Of a stretch of DNA of 64,000 bases, positions 16,573-26,226 are shown piece by piece. This DNA is from Hymenobacter telluris (GTDB taxonomy: Bacteria; Bacteroidota; Bacteroidia; Cytophagales; Hymenobacteraceae): positions 372,001 through 436,000 of the forward strand of contig NZ_JAFLQZ010000004.1 in assembly GCF_017313265.1 (NCBI RefSeq). Direction: 5' to 3'. Numbering within the stretch: the first letter of the stretch is position 1; each line of letters begins with the position of its first letter. Made by a program: the position numbers and the translations under genes. Below the pieces are notes generated by a model. That model was not told the origin of the DNA. It worked only from the letters and a program-made list of their open reading frames with translations, and did no database searches.

Positions 16573-19002
16573 ATGCACCGACTTCTAATGTGTCTGCTGC
16601 TGCTCTGGCCGTTGCTGGGAGCAGGACAATCGGCCATGGGCCACCTCGACGGCCACGTGAATGGCCCAGGCGGCCACGGCCTGGAGGGAGTTTCCATTTT
16701 GGAAACCACCGGCCGTTTTTCTGCTTTGAGTGGTTCCGATGGGCATTTTTCATTGGCCTTACCACTGGGCGAATACACGCTCGTGACGCGCAGCCTGAGC
16801 CACCAGGAGCAACGCCGCACGGTGGTACTCAGCGCCGAAACCCCCAATCTGAGTGTTGATTTCACCTTGCAGCCCGTCACTAATTCCTTGCAGGAAGTGG
16901 AAGTGCTGGGCCGCAAGGAAACCACCTACAAGAGCGACTACAGCTTTGTGGGCACCAAAACCGCCACGGCAGCCATCGACGTGCCGCAGTCGATTTCCAC
17001 CGTCACCAAGGAGCTGATGGAGGACCGACAGGCGCTACGGCTCACGGAAGTGGTAAAGAACGTGGCAGGCGTTACGCAATACTCGCACTACGACGACCTC
17101 ACGATTCGGGGCTTCCGCAACGGCTACGAAAGCGGCTTCCGGCTGCTGAACGGGCTCCGCTCGGGTTTCAGCTACGGCAACTCGTTTACGCAGGCACCCC
17201 TGACGGTGAACCTGGAGCGAGTGGAAGTGCTGAAAGGCCCCGGCGCGGCGCTATACGGCGACATCAACCCCGGTGGCACGGTGAATATGGTAACCAAAAA
17301 GCCGCTCGATGTGGCCCGGCAGGCCGTTACCTTTTCCACGGGCAGCTTCAACACCATGCGCACCACCGCCGACCTGACGGGCCCACTCAGTGAGCAGAAA
17401 AACGTACTCTACCGTTTCAACGCCGGCTTCGAGAAAACCAACACTTTCCGGGCCGGGAATGATACCCGCTCCCTGATGGTGGCGCCTACGGTCACCTTCC
17501 TGCCCACCGACAAAACCACCATCAATGCCGAGGCGGTGTACACCCACATTGATGGCTACCTAGACCGGGGCCTGCCCATCCGCGGGGGCGACTTATACGC
17601 CCTGCCCCGTTCCTTCACGCTAAGCCAGCCGAGCGACTATTTCCGCACCAGCACCTACTACTTCAACGCCTCGCTCAACCACAAATTCACGGAGTGGCTG
17701 TCGTTTAATGCCTCGTACCTCGACTTCACTTACCACGAAGACCTGAGTGAGCACCGCACCCTGAACACCTACGCTGACGCCCCGGCCAACACAGTGATGA
17801 ACCTGCGCTACTTCGACCGCCGGGCGGAGGAATACACCAAGAATCTGGCTTCCTATTTTGTGCTGAACGTGGCCACCGGCCCGGTAACGCACAAAGTGGT
17901 GGCAGGCGTAGACTACATCCGCTACAACACGGACCCACAAAGTACCATGTTTGAGGCCCGGCAGAAGCTGGTGAACGGCGTAACCTCGCCGCTGACTTTC
18001 GACCTTAAAAACCCGGTGTACGAAATCCAGGACCCTACCAAGTACCTCCGCCGGCCGCTGCCCCAGTTCTTTGTTGATTACATCAACTCGGTGTACCATA
18101 CTACCGGCCTCTACGTGCAGGACCAACTCGACGTGACAGCGCGCCTCGGGTTGCTGCTGGGGGCCCGCTACGAGCTGTTTACTGACGAGCGGGACTACGG
18201 CAATGGCAGCCAGAACATCCGGCAAAGCCGCCTGCTGCCCCGGGCCGGCCTCACCTACGCCCTGCGCGACAACCTGAATTACTTTGTTAGCTACAGCGCC
18301 GGTTTCCGGCCGCTCAAGCCCGAGTACATCCGCTTTCCGGAGCGCTACGGCCGTAGTGCCGCCTTCGACCCCGAAACCAGCTACCAACTGGAAACCGGCC
18401 TGAAGGGCGAGTTTTTCAACAAGGGTTTGCTGGGCACGGTGGCGGTGTACCAGATTGTGAAGCGCAACCAACTGGTTAATACCGGCTCACTCACGCCCGA
18501 CGGCGCGCCGGTGTACCGGCAAAACGGGCAGGCCCGCTCCCGCGGAGCCGAACTGGAGCTGGTGGGCAACATCTCCACCACCCTGAGTGTCAATGCAAAC
18601 TATGCCTTCAACCACTCCGAAGTGCTGGAGGCCGATTTGGCGGTGGAAAACGGACAGCCGCTGGCAAATGCCCCGAAGCACTCCGCCGGCCTCTGGACCA
18701 AGTACACCTTCGTGACGCCGGCTTTGCGAGGGTTAGGCGTAGCCGTGGGTGGCAACGCCGTGGGCCGGCGCCGCACCGAAAACCAAGTGGTGAACACCAC
18801 AACCGGCGAGCTGTACTGGGCTTACTGGCCGAGCTACACCACGCTGGACGCGGCCCTATTCTACACCACCGGCAAGTTCAATTTCCATGTGAACGTCAAC
18901 AACCTGCTCGACAAGTACTACTTCGTCGGCGGCTACGACTTCTTCCGGGCCAGCCCCGGCGCGCCGCGCAACTACATGGCCACGCTGGGCTACACGTTCT
19001 AG
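16573..19002 (+). CDS. TonB-dependent siderophore receptor
   Basis: An 809-aa outer-membrane receptor. It has a signal peptide (MHRLLMCLLLLWPLLGAGQ), a carboxypeptidase-like regulatory domain (about residues 25-100), a plug (about 125-240; DVPQSISTVTKELMEDRQALRLTEVVKNVAGV, LERVEVLKGPGAALYGDINPGGTVNMVTKKP) and a beta-barrel ending LGYTF. These motifs match the siderophore-receptor subfamily. It precedes an ABC ATPase and two permeases, so the operon may combine outer- and inner-membrane steps. The ligand is unknown; regulation by the palindrome at 15865 is likely. Confidence 0.93.
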   Translation: MHRLLMCLLLLWPLLGAGQSAMGHLDGHVNGPGGHGLEGVSILETTGRFSALSGSDGHFSLALPLGEYTLVTRSLSHQEQRRTVVLSAETPNLSVDFTLQPVTNSLQEVEVLGRKETTYKSDYSFVGTKTATAAIDVPQSISTVTKELMEDRQALRLTEVVKNVAGVTQYSHYDDLTIRGFRNGYESGFRLLNGLRSGFSYGNSFTQAPLTVNLERVEVLKGPGAALYGDINPGGTVNMVTKKPLDVARQAVTFSTGSFNTMRTTADLTGPLSEQKNVLYRFNAGFEKTNTFRAGNDTRSLMVAPTVTFLPTDKTTINAEAVYTHIDGYLDRGLPIRGGDLYALPRSFTLSQPSDYFRTSTYYFNASLNHKFTEWLSFNASYLDFTYHEDLSEHRTLNTYADAPANTVMNLRYFDRRAEEYTKNLASYFVLNVATGPVTHKVVAGVDYIRYNTDPQSTMFEARQKLVNGVTSPLTFDLKNPVYEIQDPTKYLRRPLPQFFVDYINSVYHTTGLYVQDQLDVTARLGLLLGARYELFTDERDYGNGSQNIRQSRLLPRAGLTYALRDNLNYFVSYSAGFRPLKPEYIRFPERYGRSAAFDPETSYQLETGLKGEFFNKGLLGTVAVYQIVKRNQLVNTGSLTPDGAPVYRQNGQARSRGAELELVGNISTTLSVNANYAFNHSEVLEADLAVENGQPLANAPKHSAGLWTKYTFVTPALRGLGVAVGGNAVGRRRTENQVVNTTTGELYWAYWPSYTTLDAALFYTTGKFNFHVNVNNLLDKYYFVGGYDFFRASPGAPRNYMATLGYTF

Positions 19003-19021
19003 GCCGGCTTACCTGTGCGCC

Positions 19022-19165
19022 TCATCCTCTTAGTTCCCTCGCCGATAGGGAGAGGCGGAGCATACAGCAAGAGCCGCGGACAGCCGGCGCAACAAGCCGT
19101 CTGGCTCGGCTCCTCTTTTCGGCGAGGGGCCGTTCTGGCGAGGCCCTCGTCAGAACGGCAGCATC
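19022..19165. repeat. Composite inverted repeats between TonB receptor and ABC genes
   Basis: CCCTCGCCGA near 19036 pairs with TCGGCGAGGG near 19120, and GCCGTTCTG near 19129 pairs with CAGAACGGC near 19151. The whole 190-bp gap between the receptor and ABC genes is repeat-like, and no gene is seen in it. Confidence 0.65.
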
Positions 19166-19192
19166 ACACCTTCTTACCCTTGTTAACACTCA

Positions 19193-19900
19193 ATGACTTA
19201 CCTCTTAGAAGCCAAGCAACTGCGCAAGCAGTATGCCGATAAGTTGGCCCTGCGCGGACTGAACCTGCAAATTGCCCCCGGCGAAGTGTTTTGCTTGCTG
19301 GGCCAGAACGGCGCCGGCAAGTCCACTACCATCAACTTGTTTCTGGGATTTGTGCAGCCTACTTCGGGCGCGGCCTTTGTAAACGGCCTGGAAGTAGCCA
19401 CCAACTCGCTGCAAATCAAGAAACACCTGGCCTATATTCCGGAAAACGTGATGCTGTATCCGCACCTGACGGGCCTGGAAAACCTGGCGCTGTTCAGCCG
19501 CCTGGCGGGCTTCCGGTACCCCGAAAGTGAGTTGCTTACTTACCTCACCGATGCCGGTTTGCCACCTGAAGCGGTACGGCGCCGGGTGGACACCTATTCC
19601 AAAGGCATGCGCCAGAAAGTGGGCATTGCCATTGCCGTAGCCAAACACGCCCAGGTGCTGCTGCTCGACGAGCCCACCTCCGGCCTCGACCCCAAGGCCA
19701 GCAACGAGTTTTCCGAGCTGCTGCGCCGCCTTAGCGGACAGGGCACGGCCGTGCTCATGGCCACCCACGACATCTTCCGGGCCAAGGAAGTGGGCACCCG
19801 CGTGGGCATCATGCGCGAAGGCGAGCTGGTGGACGTGCGCCCCACCGCCGCCCTGAATGCGCAAGAGCTGGAGCAGCTTTACCTCACCTACATGAACTAG
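19193..19900 (+). CDS. ABC transporter ATP-binding protein
   Basis: A 235-aa cytoplasmic ATPase. Walker A GQNGAGKST is at residues 37-45, the signature region YSKGMRQKVGIA near 137-148, Walker B VLLLDEPTSGLD near 156-167, and the H-loop ATHD near 190. It energises the ABC-2 type permeases encoded immediately downstream (8 bp to the next start). Sequence style matches ABC-2 exporters (CcmA/NosF-like group), so export or membrane-protein assembly is as plausible as siderophore import. Confidence 0.93.
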   Translation: MTYLLEAKQLRKQYADKLALRGLNLQIAPGEVFCLLGQNGAGKSTTINLFLGFVQPTSGAAFVNGLEVATNSLQIKKHLAYIPENVMLYPHLTGLENLALFSRLAGFRYPESELLTYLTDAGLPPEAVRRRVDTYSKGMRQKVGIAIAVAKHAQVLLLDEPTSGLDPKASNEFSELLRRLSGQGTAVLMATHDIFRAKEVGTRVGIMREGELVDVRPTAALNAQELEQLYLTYMN

Positions 19901-19907
19901 CCCGCCC

Positions 19908-21326
19908 ATGATACACAGTATTGCCCAGAAAGAATTTGTCAGCATTCTGCGCGACCGGCGGTTTGGGGTGCTGAGCGTGCTGGTTTTGGCCTTGTTGCTG
20001 GCCGCTACGCTGGTCGGGCGCGCGTCCTACCGCACGTTGCAGCAGGAACGGGTATTGGCCCAAAGTACCGTCAATGAGCAGTTTCGTAACCAGCCGGCCC
20101 GGCACCCGCACCGGGTAGCACACTACGGCTCGTTTGCCTTCCGCCCCAAATCGGGCCTGAGTTTGCTGGATTCCGGCGTAGACACCTTCACGGGCAGCGC
20201 CGTGTACCTGGAAGCCCACCAGCAGAACAGTGTCAATTTCAGCCAGGCCCAGCAGTCCGGCTCCCTGATTCGGTTTGGGGAAATGACGGTGGCTTTCGTG
20301 CTGCAACTACTAGTGCCGCTGCTCATCATCTTCCTGTGTTTCGGGGCCTTCACGCAAGAGCGCGAAACCGGTACCCTCAAGCTGCTACTCAGCCAAGGCC
20401 TAACCATGCGGCAAGTGGCCTGGGGTAAGGTGCGGGGCTACAGCCAAGCTGTAGCGCTGGTGGTGGCCCCGGCCCTGGCCCTAGCCGCAACACTGCTGTT
20501 TACGGGCGAGGAATTTGCTTCCGGTGCCGACCTGGCCGCACGCCTGACGCTGTTTGTGCTAGGCTACGCGGTGTATTTTTTCCTGTTCGTGGTAGGCAGC
20601 GTGGTGGTATCGGCCACCCAGGCCAGTTCGCGGGCCGCCCTGATTATGCTGCTGGGTTTCTGGATTGTGAGCGGCATTATTCTGCCCAAAGCCACGGCCA
20701 ACCTAGGGGCTTCGCTGTACCCTACCATCACCAAAGCGCAGATGGACGCCGATGTGCACGAGCAGGCCCAGCACGGCATCAATGGCCACGATCCGCACGA
20801 CAAGCGCGCCGAAGCGCTGAAAGCCAGCTTGCTGAAAAAGTACGGTGTCGATTCCGAGGAAAAGCTGCCCGTTAGTTTGGCGGGAGTGCAGATGGCGGCC
20901 GGTGAAGAGTACTCGGCCAAGGTATATCAGCAGCACTTTGCAGCCCTCAATGCCACCTACGAGCGCCAAAACCGCCTTTCCGACTGGGCGGGCCTGCTGA
21001 ATCCCTACCAGGCCATCCGGCCGCTCTCTATGGGCCTGGCCGGCTCCGACTTCACCCATTACGTGCACTTTCAGCAAGCCGCCGAAGCTTACCGCTACGG
21101 CTTGGTACAGCGCCTCAACGGCTTGCAGGCCAGCATGGGACCCGGCGACAAAGAGCGCCGCCTTGATGCTCATACGTGGCACGAGCTGCCGGTTTTCAGC
21201 TACCAGACTCCGGCTCTGGCCTGGGCACTTCCACACCTGCTATTGCCCATGGGGGCCCTGCTGCTCTGGGCGGGGCTGCTGAGCTGGCTGGGCTTTCGCC
21301 TGATTGCTAACACCACTGTTGCTTAA
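19908..21326 (+). CDS. ABC-2 permease, DUF3526-type (first copy)
   Basis: A 472-aa inner-membrane permease. A TM helix near residues 20-40 is followed by a large extracytoplasmic region (about 40-125), then helices from about 130 onward including VAFVLQLLVPLLIIFLCFGAF and the cytoplasmic motif TQERETGTLKLLLSQG, which is typical of ABC-2 permeases. A second soluble domain (about 270-440) precedes the last helix. This layout fits the DUF3526 family. It sits 8 bp after the ATPase and 5 bp before a paralogous permease, so the three probably form one transporter. Confidence 0.87.
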   Translation: MIHSIAQKEFVSILRDRRFGVLSVLVLALLLAATLVGRASYRTLQQERVLAQSTVNEQFRNQPARHPHRVAHYGSFAFRPKSGLSLLDSGVDTFTGSAVYLEAHQQNSVNFSQAQQSGSLIRFGEMTVAFVLQLLVPLLIIFLCFGAFTQERETGTLKLLLSQGLTMRQVAWGKVRGYSQAVALVVAPALALAATLLFTGEEFASGADLAARLTLFVLGYAVYFFLFVVGSVVVSATQASSRAALIMLLGFWIVSGIILPKATANLGASLYPTITKAQMDADVHEQAQHGINGHDPHDKRAEALKASLLKKYGVDSEEKLPVSLAGVQMAAGEEYSAKVYQQHFAALNATYERQNRLSDWAGLLNPYQAIRPLSMGLAGSDFTHYVHFQQAAEAYRYGLVQRLNGLQASMGPGDKERRLDAHTWHELPVFSYQTPALAWALPHLLLPMGALLLWAGLLSWLGFRLIANTTVA

Positions 21327-21330
21327 TACG

Positions 21331-22713
21331 ATGCATTTATTCTGGATTTTGTTTTCCTACGAGTGGCGGCACTTCCGCGCCGCCAAGGGCCTGGTACTTA
21401 TGTGTGGGCTGCTGCTGGTTTCCGGGCTGTATGGCATCTACTACGGCACCACCGAAATCGAGCGGCAGCGCCAGCACCTGGCAGCGCTGCCGGAACTCAC
21501 GCGCCGCAACGTGGCCGAGCTGAAAGTGAAGTTTCCGGGTCCGGCCGATGCCGGCGACATTGGCTACTACCATACCGCCTTCGCCGTGCACCACCCCGAC
21601 CCGTGGGCGGCCCTCTCCCTGGGCCTGCGCGACGTGAATCCCTCCTACGTGAAGCTGCGCCTGCTAGGCCTGCAAAACCAGCTATACGCTACCGATAACA
21701 CCAACCCCATGAAGGTGCTCAGCGGCAACTTCGACCTGGCCTTTGTGCTGGTATACTTGTTTCCAATGCTCATCATCGCGCTTAGCTTCAACCTGTTATC
21801 CAGTGAGCGGGAAGAGGGAATTCTGGTGTTGCTGCTGGCCCAGCCGGTACGGCCAGCCACAGTGCTAGCGGCCAAGCTGGCTTTCCGGCTCACCTTAGTA
21901 CTAGCCCTGGCGCTGCTACTCTCGGGGGTGGGCATGCTGTGGGCCGGGGTGCCGCTGGATGGCCGCATCGGCACCTGGCTGGCCCTAACGGTGCTGTATT
22001 GCCTGTTCTGGTTGGCGGTGGCTTTGGTTGTGGCGGCGCTGCAACGCCCCTCGGCCGTGAATGCCGTGGCCTTGCTGGGGGTGTGGCTGCTGTTGGTGGT
22101 GTTGGTGCCCAGCCTGCTGAACCTGGGCGTGGCCGCCGCCCGCCCCGTGCCCCAGGGCATCGAGCTGACCATCCGGCAGCGTGAGGAAATTCATGCTGGC
22201 TGGGACCGACCCAAAGCCCAGACCATGAACCGTTTCTTCGCGCTTTATCCGCAGTGGCGCGATACAGCCACCATCCGGGAGCGGTTTGTATGGCGCTGGT
22301 ACTACGCCTTCCAACACCTCGGCGACGTAGCCGTGGCTCCGCAGGCCACCGCCTACGCACAGGGCCTGCAACAGCGCTACAACCTGGTGGAGCAGCTTAA
22401 TCTGCTGTCCCCGGCCATCAACGTGCAAAGCAGCCTCAATGCCCTGGCCGCCACCGACCTGCCCAGCCACTTGGCGTTCCAGCGCAGTGCCACCCGCTAC
22501 CACGATTCGCTGCGGGCCTTTTACTACCCGTTTCTGTTCCGCAAAGTGGAGTTCACCCACGCCGACTACGCCCAGGAACCCACCCACACCTTCACGAGCC
22601 ACCCCGAGCTGGCTACCACCTACCGGGGCCTCCTGAAGCTGCTGCTGAGTGTGGCGGCGGTGTACGCGCTGGGCGCGCTACTGCTGCGGGTGCGTTCCAT
22701 AAACCCACGTTGA
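21331..22713 (+). CDS. ABC-2 permease, DUF3526-type (second copy)
   Basis: A 460-aa inner-membrane permease paralogous in layout to its upstream neighbour. It has an N-terminal helix, a periplasmic loop, then LAFVLVYLFPMLIIALSFNLLSSEREEGILVLLLAQPV, further helices, a large soluble domain (about residues 260-425) and a final helix. The ATG at 21331 begins 5 bp after the previous stop. Two unequal permeases plus one ATPase suggests a heterodimeric transporter. The substrate is unknown; genomic linkage to a siderophore receptor hints at iron. Confidence 0.87.
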   Translation: MHLFWILFSYEWRHFRAAKGLVLMCGLLLVSGLYGIYYGTTEIERQRQHLAALPELTRRNVAELKVKFPGPADAGDIGYYHTAFAVHHPDPWAALSLGLRDVNPSYVKLRLLGLQNQLYATDNTNPMKVLSGNFDLAFVLVYLFPMLIIALSFNLLSSEREEGILVLLLAQPVRPATVLAAKLAFRLTLVLALALLLSGVGMLWAGVPLDGRIGTWLALTVLYCLFWLAVALVVAALQRPSAVNAVALLGVWLLLVVLVPSLLNLGVAAARPVPQGIELTIRQREEIHAGWDRPKAQTMNRFFALYPQWRDTATIRERFVWRWYYAFQHLGDVAVAPQATAYAQGLQQRYNLVEQLNLLSPAINVQSSLNALAATDLPSHLAFQRSATRYHDSLRAFYYPFLFRKVEFTHADYAQEPTHTFTSHPELATTYRGLLKLLLSVAAVYALGALLLRVRSINPR

Positions 22714-22753
22714 GCGTAGCGCGCCCACTTCTTGGCAAGATACGTTTGGGGGC

Positions 22754-25420
22754 TTACTCTTGCGCTTGCGCCGCTATTTGCCCGCCAGGCACTACAGTGG
22801 ACGCCTCACCTTGATGCAGCAGGCGCACCACCAGGCCGGTCCAGCCGGTTTGGTGGTTGGCCCCCAGGCCGTGGCCATTGTCGCCGTTGAAGTACTCGTG
22901 GAACAATAGGTTGTCCTGGAAGTGCGGGTCGGTTTGGAGCAGCTCGTAGTTGCCGAAGGCCGGCCGCCGTCCATCCGGGTCCTTAAGCAGCAGCCCCGCC
23001 AAACGCTGGGCCAGGGCATCGGCCACTTGCCTGAGGTTGAGCTGGTTGCCAGAGCCCGTCGGATATTCCACCAGCAGTGAATCGCCGTAGTAGAAGTGGA
23101 ATTTCTGCAACGACTCGATGATGAGGTAGTTGATGGGAAACCAGATGGGCCCGCGCCAGTTGCTGTTGCCCCCGAACATGCTCGATTCGGCCTCGCCGGG
23201 CACGTAGCCCACCGAGAAATCATCTTCCTCGGTGCTGAACACGTACGGGTGCTCCAGGTGGTAGCGCGACATGCCCCGGACCCCGTGTTCAGCCAGAAAC
23301 TCGGTTTCGTCGAGCATGCGGGTGAGGATACGGGTGAGGCGCTGGCGGCGCAGCAGCCCCACCATGTGGCGAGTGTTGCGGCCGGGCTCTTCCCAGCGGG
23401 CCACCAGCTGCGCCAGATACGGCCGGTTGGCCAGCAGCCAGGTGGCGCGGTTGGTAAATTCGGGCAGGCCATCCAGCACATCCTGCTCCACCACTTCCAC
23501 CGCAAACAGCGGAATCAGGCCCACAATGGAGCGCACTTTGAGCTTGGTGCGCACGCCGTCGGGGGTGTGCAGCACGTCGTAGTAGAAGCCGTCTTCTTCG
23601 TCCCAGAGGTTGAACTGGCCGTCACCGCCACGGGTCATGGCATCGGCAATGTACAGGAAGTGCTCGAAGAACTTGCTGGCCATTTCCTGGTACACCGGGT
23701 TGGTTTGGGCCAGCTCCATGGCCATGCGCATCATGTTCAAGGCAAACATGGCCATCCAACTCGTACCGTCGCTCTGCTCGATGAAACCGCCAGTCGGCAG
23801 CGGCGCGCTTCTATCGAACACCCCAATGTTGTCGAGGCCCAGGAAGCCGCCCTCAAAGATGTTCCGCTCGCTCTTGTCTTTGCGGTTCACCCACCAGGCA
23901 AAGTTCAGGGCCAGCTTATGGAACATGGCTTCCAGAAACACCCGGTCGGCGGTGCCGGTGCGCTTTTTGTCCATCTGGTACACGCGCCAGGTGGCCCAGG
24001 CGTGCACCGGCGGGTTCACGTCGGAGAGGTTCCACTCGTAGGCGGGCAATTGGCCGTTGGGGTGCATGTACCAGTCGCGGGTGAAGAGGCGCAGCTGCTG
24101 CTTGGCAAACTCCGAGTCGAGCATGGCCAGCGGCAGGCAGTGAAACGCCAAATCCCAGGCTGCGTACCACGGATACTCCCACTTGTCGGGCATCGAGATA
24201 ATGTCGGCGTTGTGGAGGTGGCGCCAGTTGCTGTTGCGGCCGGCGCGGCGGCGCGGCGAGGCCATATTGCCCACCGGGTCGCCGTCGAGCCAGCGGGCCA
24301 CATCATAGTAGTAGAACTGCTTGCTCCAGAGCATGCCGGCAAACGCCTGGCGCTGCACATTGCGGGCGTCGGGGTCGGTCAGGTTTTCCTGAAGGCAGTC
24401 GTAGAACTCGTCGGCTTCCAGGCGGCGCGTGGCGAATAGGTCCTCGAAATCGGCGAAGGGTGCTTCGTGCGGCACGGCACTCAGGCGCAGGCGCACCACC
24501 CGCGGCACGTTGGGCGCCACCCGCAGCTTGTAGTGAGCGGCGGCTTTAGTGCCCTGTTGGTTGGCGCCGAGGGCAGTGGTGTTGCCACCCACCACGTAGT
24601 CGTTGATGCCGTCTTTGTAAGTGGCCGGGCCGTTGGGCAGGTGGCCGTAGAGCTTGGGGTTGGTGTCGTTTTCGCAGAACAGCAGGCGAGGCTGCTGGTC
24701 ACAGTAGAGCTGGTAATTGCCTAGCGCTTCGTGCTCTATGCCTACGGTACCAGGGCCGGTTTTGTGCAGTTGCGGGCGGTAGTCATTGTGGCCCCAGCCC
24801 CAGGTGTTGCGGAACCAGAGCTGCGGCAGCAGGTGCAGCCGGGCCGTACGGGGGCCGCGGTTGTGCACCGTTATCTGAATGAGCAGGTCGTGGGGGCCGG
24901 CTTTGGCGTACTCCACCACCACGTCGAAGTAACGGCTGTCATTGAAGATGCCGGTATCGAGCAGTTCGAATTCGGGTTCCTGGCGGGTGCGGCTGGCATT
25001 TTCGACTACCAGTTCCTCGTACGGAAACTCTCCCTGCGGATACTTGTAGAGCATCTTCATGTAGGAGTGGGTGGGCGTGCTGTCAAGATAATAGTACAGC
25101 TCCTTCACGTCTTCGCCCCGGTTGCCCTGCCCATTGGTCAGGCCAAACAGGCGCTCCTTGATGATATGGTCCTGCCCGTTCCACATGCCCACCGAAAAGC
25201 ACAGCAGCTGCTGGTCGTCGCTGATGCCGGCAATGCCTTCCTCGCCCCAGCGGTAAGCGTAGCTGCGGGCCATGTCGTGGGTGATGTAGTCCCAGGCGTT
25301 GCCGTCGGAGCTGTAGTCTTCCCGGACGGTGCCCCATTGGCGCTCCGTCAGGTAAGGCCCAAACTGTTTCCAGGCAGTTTTCTGCGTATTGGCTTCTTCT
25401 AAGCGTAGTTGTTCCTGCAT
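22754..25420 (-). CDS. GH63/MGH1-like glucosidase
   Basis: About 888 aa, predicted (alpha/alpha)6-barrel glycoside hydrolase of the group related to mannosyl-oligosaccharide glucosidase (GH63). The N-terminus MQEQLRLEEANTQKTAWKQFGPYLTERQWGTVREDYSSDGNAWDYITHD is characteristic of proteins annotated glucosidase in many bacteria. Later motifs are SMPDKWEYPWYAAWDLAFHCLPLA, IEQSDGTSWMAMFALNMMRMA and GGNSNWRGPIWFPINYLIIESLQ, with acidic residues (D in AWDLAFH, E in FIEQSDGT) as catalytic candidates. There is no signal peptide, so it is cytoplasmic. The start at 25420 lies just downstream of a -7 element; the longer upstream frame would cross it. Confidence 0.88.
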   Translation of the reverse strand: MQEQLRLEEANTQKTAWKQFGPYLTERQWGTVREDYSSDGNAWDYITHDMARSYAYRWGEEGIAGISDDQQLLCFSVGMWNGQDHIIKERLFGLTNGQGNRGEDVKELYYYLDSTPTHSYMKMLYKYPQGEFPYEELVVENASRTRQEPEFELLDTGIFNDSRYFDVVVEYAKAGPHDLLIQITVHNRGPRTARLHLLPQLWFRNTWGWGHNDYRPQLHKTGPGTVGIEHEALGNYQLYCDQQPRLLFCENDTNPKLYGHLPNGPATYKDGINDYVVGGNTTALGANQQGTKAAAHYKLRVAPNVPRVVRLRLSAVPHEAPFADFEDLFATRRLEADEFYDCLQENLTDPDARNVQRQAFAGMLWSKQFYYYDVARWLDGDPVGNMASPRRRAGRNSNWRHLHNADIISMPDKWEYPWYAAWDLAFHCLPLAMLDSEFAKQQLRLFTRDWYMHPNGQLPAYEWNLSDVNPPVHAWATWRVYQMDKKRTGTADRVFLEAMFHKLALNFAWWVNRKDKSERNIFEGGFLGLDNIGVFDRSAPLPTGGFIEQSDGTSWMAMFALNMMRMAMELAQTNPVYQEMASKFFEHFLYIADAMTRGGDGQFNLWDEEDGFYYDVLHTPDGVRTKLKVRSIVGLIPLFAVEVVEQDVLDGLPEFTNRATWLLANRPYLAQLVARWEEPGRNTRHMVGLLRRQRLTRILTRMLDETEFLAEHGVRGMSRYHLEHPYVFSTEEDDFSVGYVPGEAESSMFGGNSNWRGPIWFPINYLIIESLQKFHFYYGDSLLVEYPTGSGNQLNLRQVADALAQRLAGLLLKDPDGRRPAFGNYELLQTDPHFQDNLLFHEYFNGDNGHGLGANHQTGWTGLVVRLLHQGEASTVVPGGQIAAQAQE

Positions 25421-25443
25421 GATACAATCGGGTCTTCCCGGCG

Positions 25444-25451
25444 CAAAGGTA
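25444..25451 (-). promoter_or_regulatory. -7 promoter element of the glucosidase gene
   Basis: On the minus strand this reads TACCTTTG (TAnnTTTG), 23 bp before the ATG at 25420. It decides the start in favour of 25420 rather than the longer frame at 25489. Confidence 0.65.
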
Positions 25452-25639
25452 CGGCCCGCCGTGTAGTAAGGCCCGAACGGACCCGACAACGGGACTGGTA
25501 ACAGAAGTAGGTGGGATTGTAGCGGAGGGGCAGTTCGGTTGCGCCGAATGAAGTTCTGCCCTACTGGTTTTTTAGAGAGAAGGTTGCTACCGTGGCGGTT
25601 ACAGCTACCTTTAACCTCGCTGTGCTTAAACGTATTACT

Positions 25640-26197
25640 ATGTCTTTCTTACTCCGATTAAAGCCCTGGCAGCTATTTTCTTTAACATTCGGATTACCGC
25701 TACTTTTTTCGCTTTGCGGCAATATGGCCCTATTCATGAAACCACCGCAGATGCCTATATTCATAGGCTGCTTCATTGCATCTGTGGCCCTATTTACTAC
25801 TGGCTTATTTTGCTGGCTGTGGGCCTTAGGCACTCAGTTACCAACCCTTTTACCTAAATCGATGCTAGCAGCAAGCACCAAATTAAAAATAGGGCTTGTG
25901 CTGCCATCTTTTTATATCATAGCTGTTTTGGCCTTATTCGCAGCAGGTGTGTCCAAAGGTTTTTCGATTAGTCCGGCTATTCTATTATTTATACTTCCGT
26001 TGCATATGCTTTCTATGGCTGGCATTTTTTACAGCCTCTACTTTGTAGCGAAGACATTAAAAAGCGTAGAGTTACAACGTCCCGCCAGCCTTAGTGACTG
26101 CCTTGGCGAATTTTTTCTTCTTTGGTTCTTTCCCGTTGGCATTTGGCTGATTCAGCCACGTATTAATCGATTATTCGCACCAAGTCGAGCCAGCTAG
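25640..26197 (+). CDS. Hypothetical four-helix membrane protein
   Basis: A 185-aa predicted integral membrane protein with hydrophobic segments at about residues 12-32, 40-62, 83-103 and 113-136, plus a C-terminal one near 152-170 (FFLLWFFPVGIWLIQP). I do not recognise a family. Base composition is more AT-rich than the flanking genes, and it is a lone plus-strand gene between two minus-strand genes, so it may be acquired. The ATG at 25640 was chosen over the upstream frame start at 25592, since MSFLLRLKPWQLFSLTFG makes a sensible N-terminus. Confidence 0.65.
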   Translation: MSFLLRLKPWQLFSLTFGLPLLFSLCGNMALFMKPPQMPIFIGCFIASVALFTTGLFCWLWALGTQLPTLLPKSMLAASTKLKIGLVLPSFYIIAVLALFAAGVSKGFSISPAILLFILPLHMLSMAGIFYSLYFVAKTLKSVELQRPASLSDCLGEFFLLWFFPVGIWLIQPRINRLFAPSRAS

Positions 26198-26226
26198 CAA
26201 TTGGTTTTCTTACCAAAAAGGTATTT

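Noticed and set aside
16434..16859. Plus-strand frame with hydrophobic start (MSSKALCLAASVAAL..)
   Set aside because: It overlaps the start of the TonB receptor in another frame, and the receptor is a clear full-length match.
25421..25489. Longer start for the glucosidase gene
   Set aside because: The region contains the gene's -7 promoter element, so it is upstream of transcription start.
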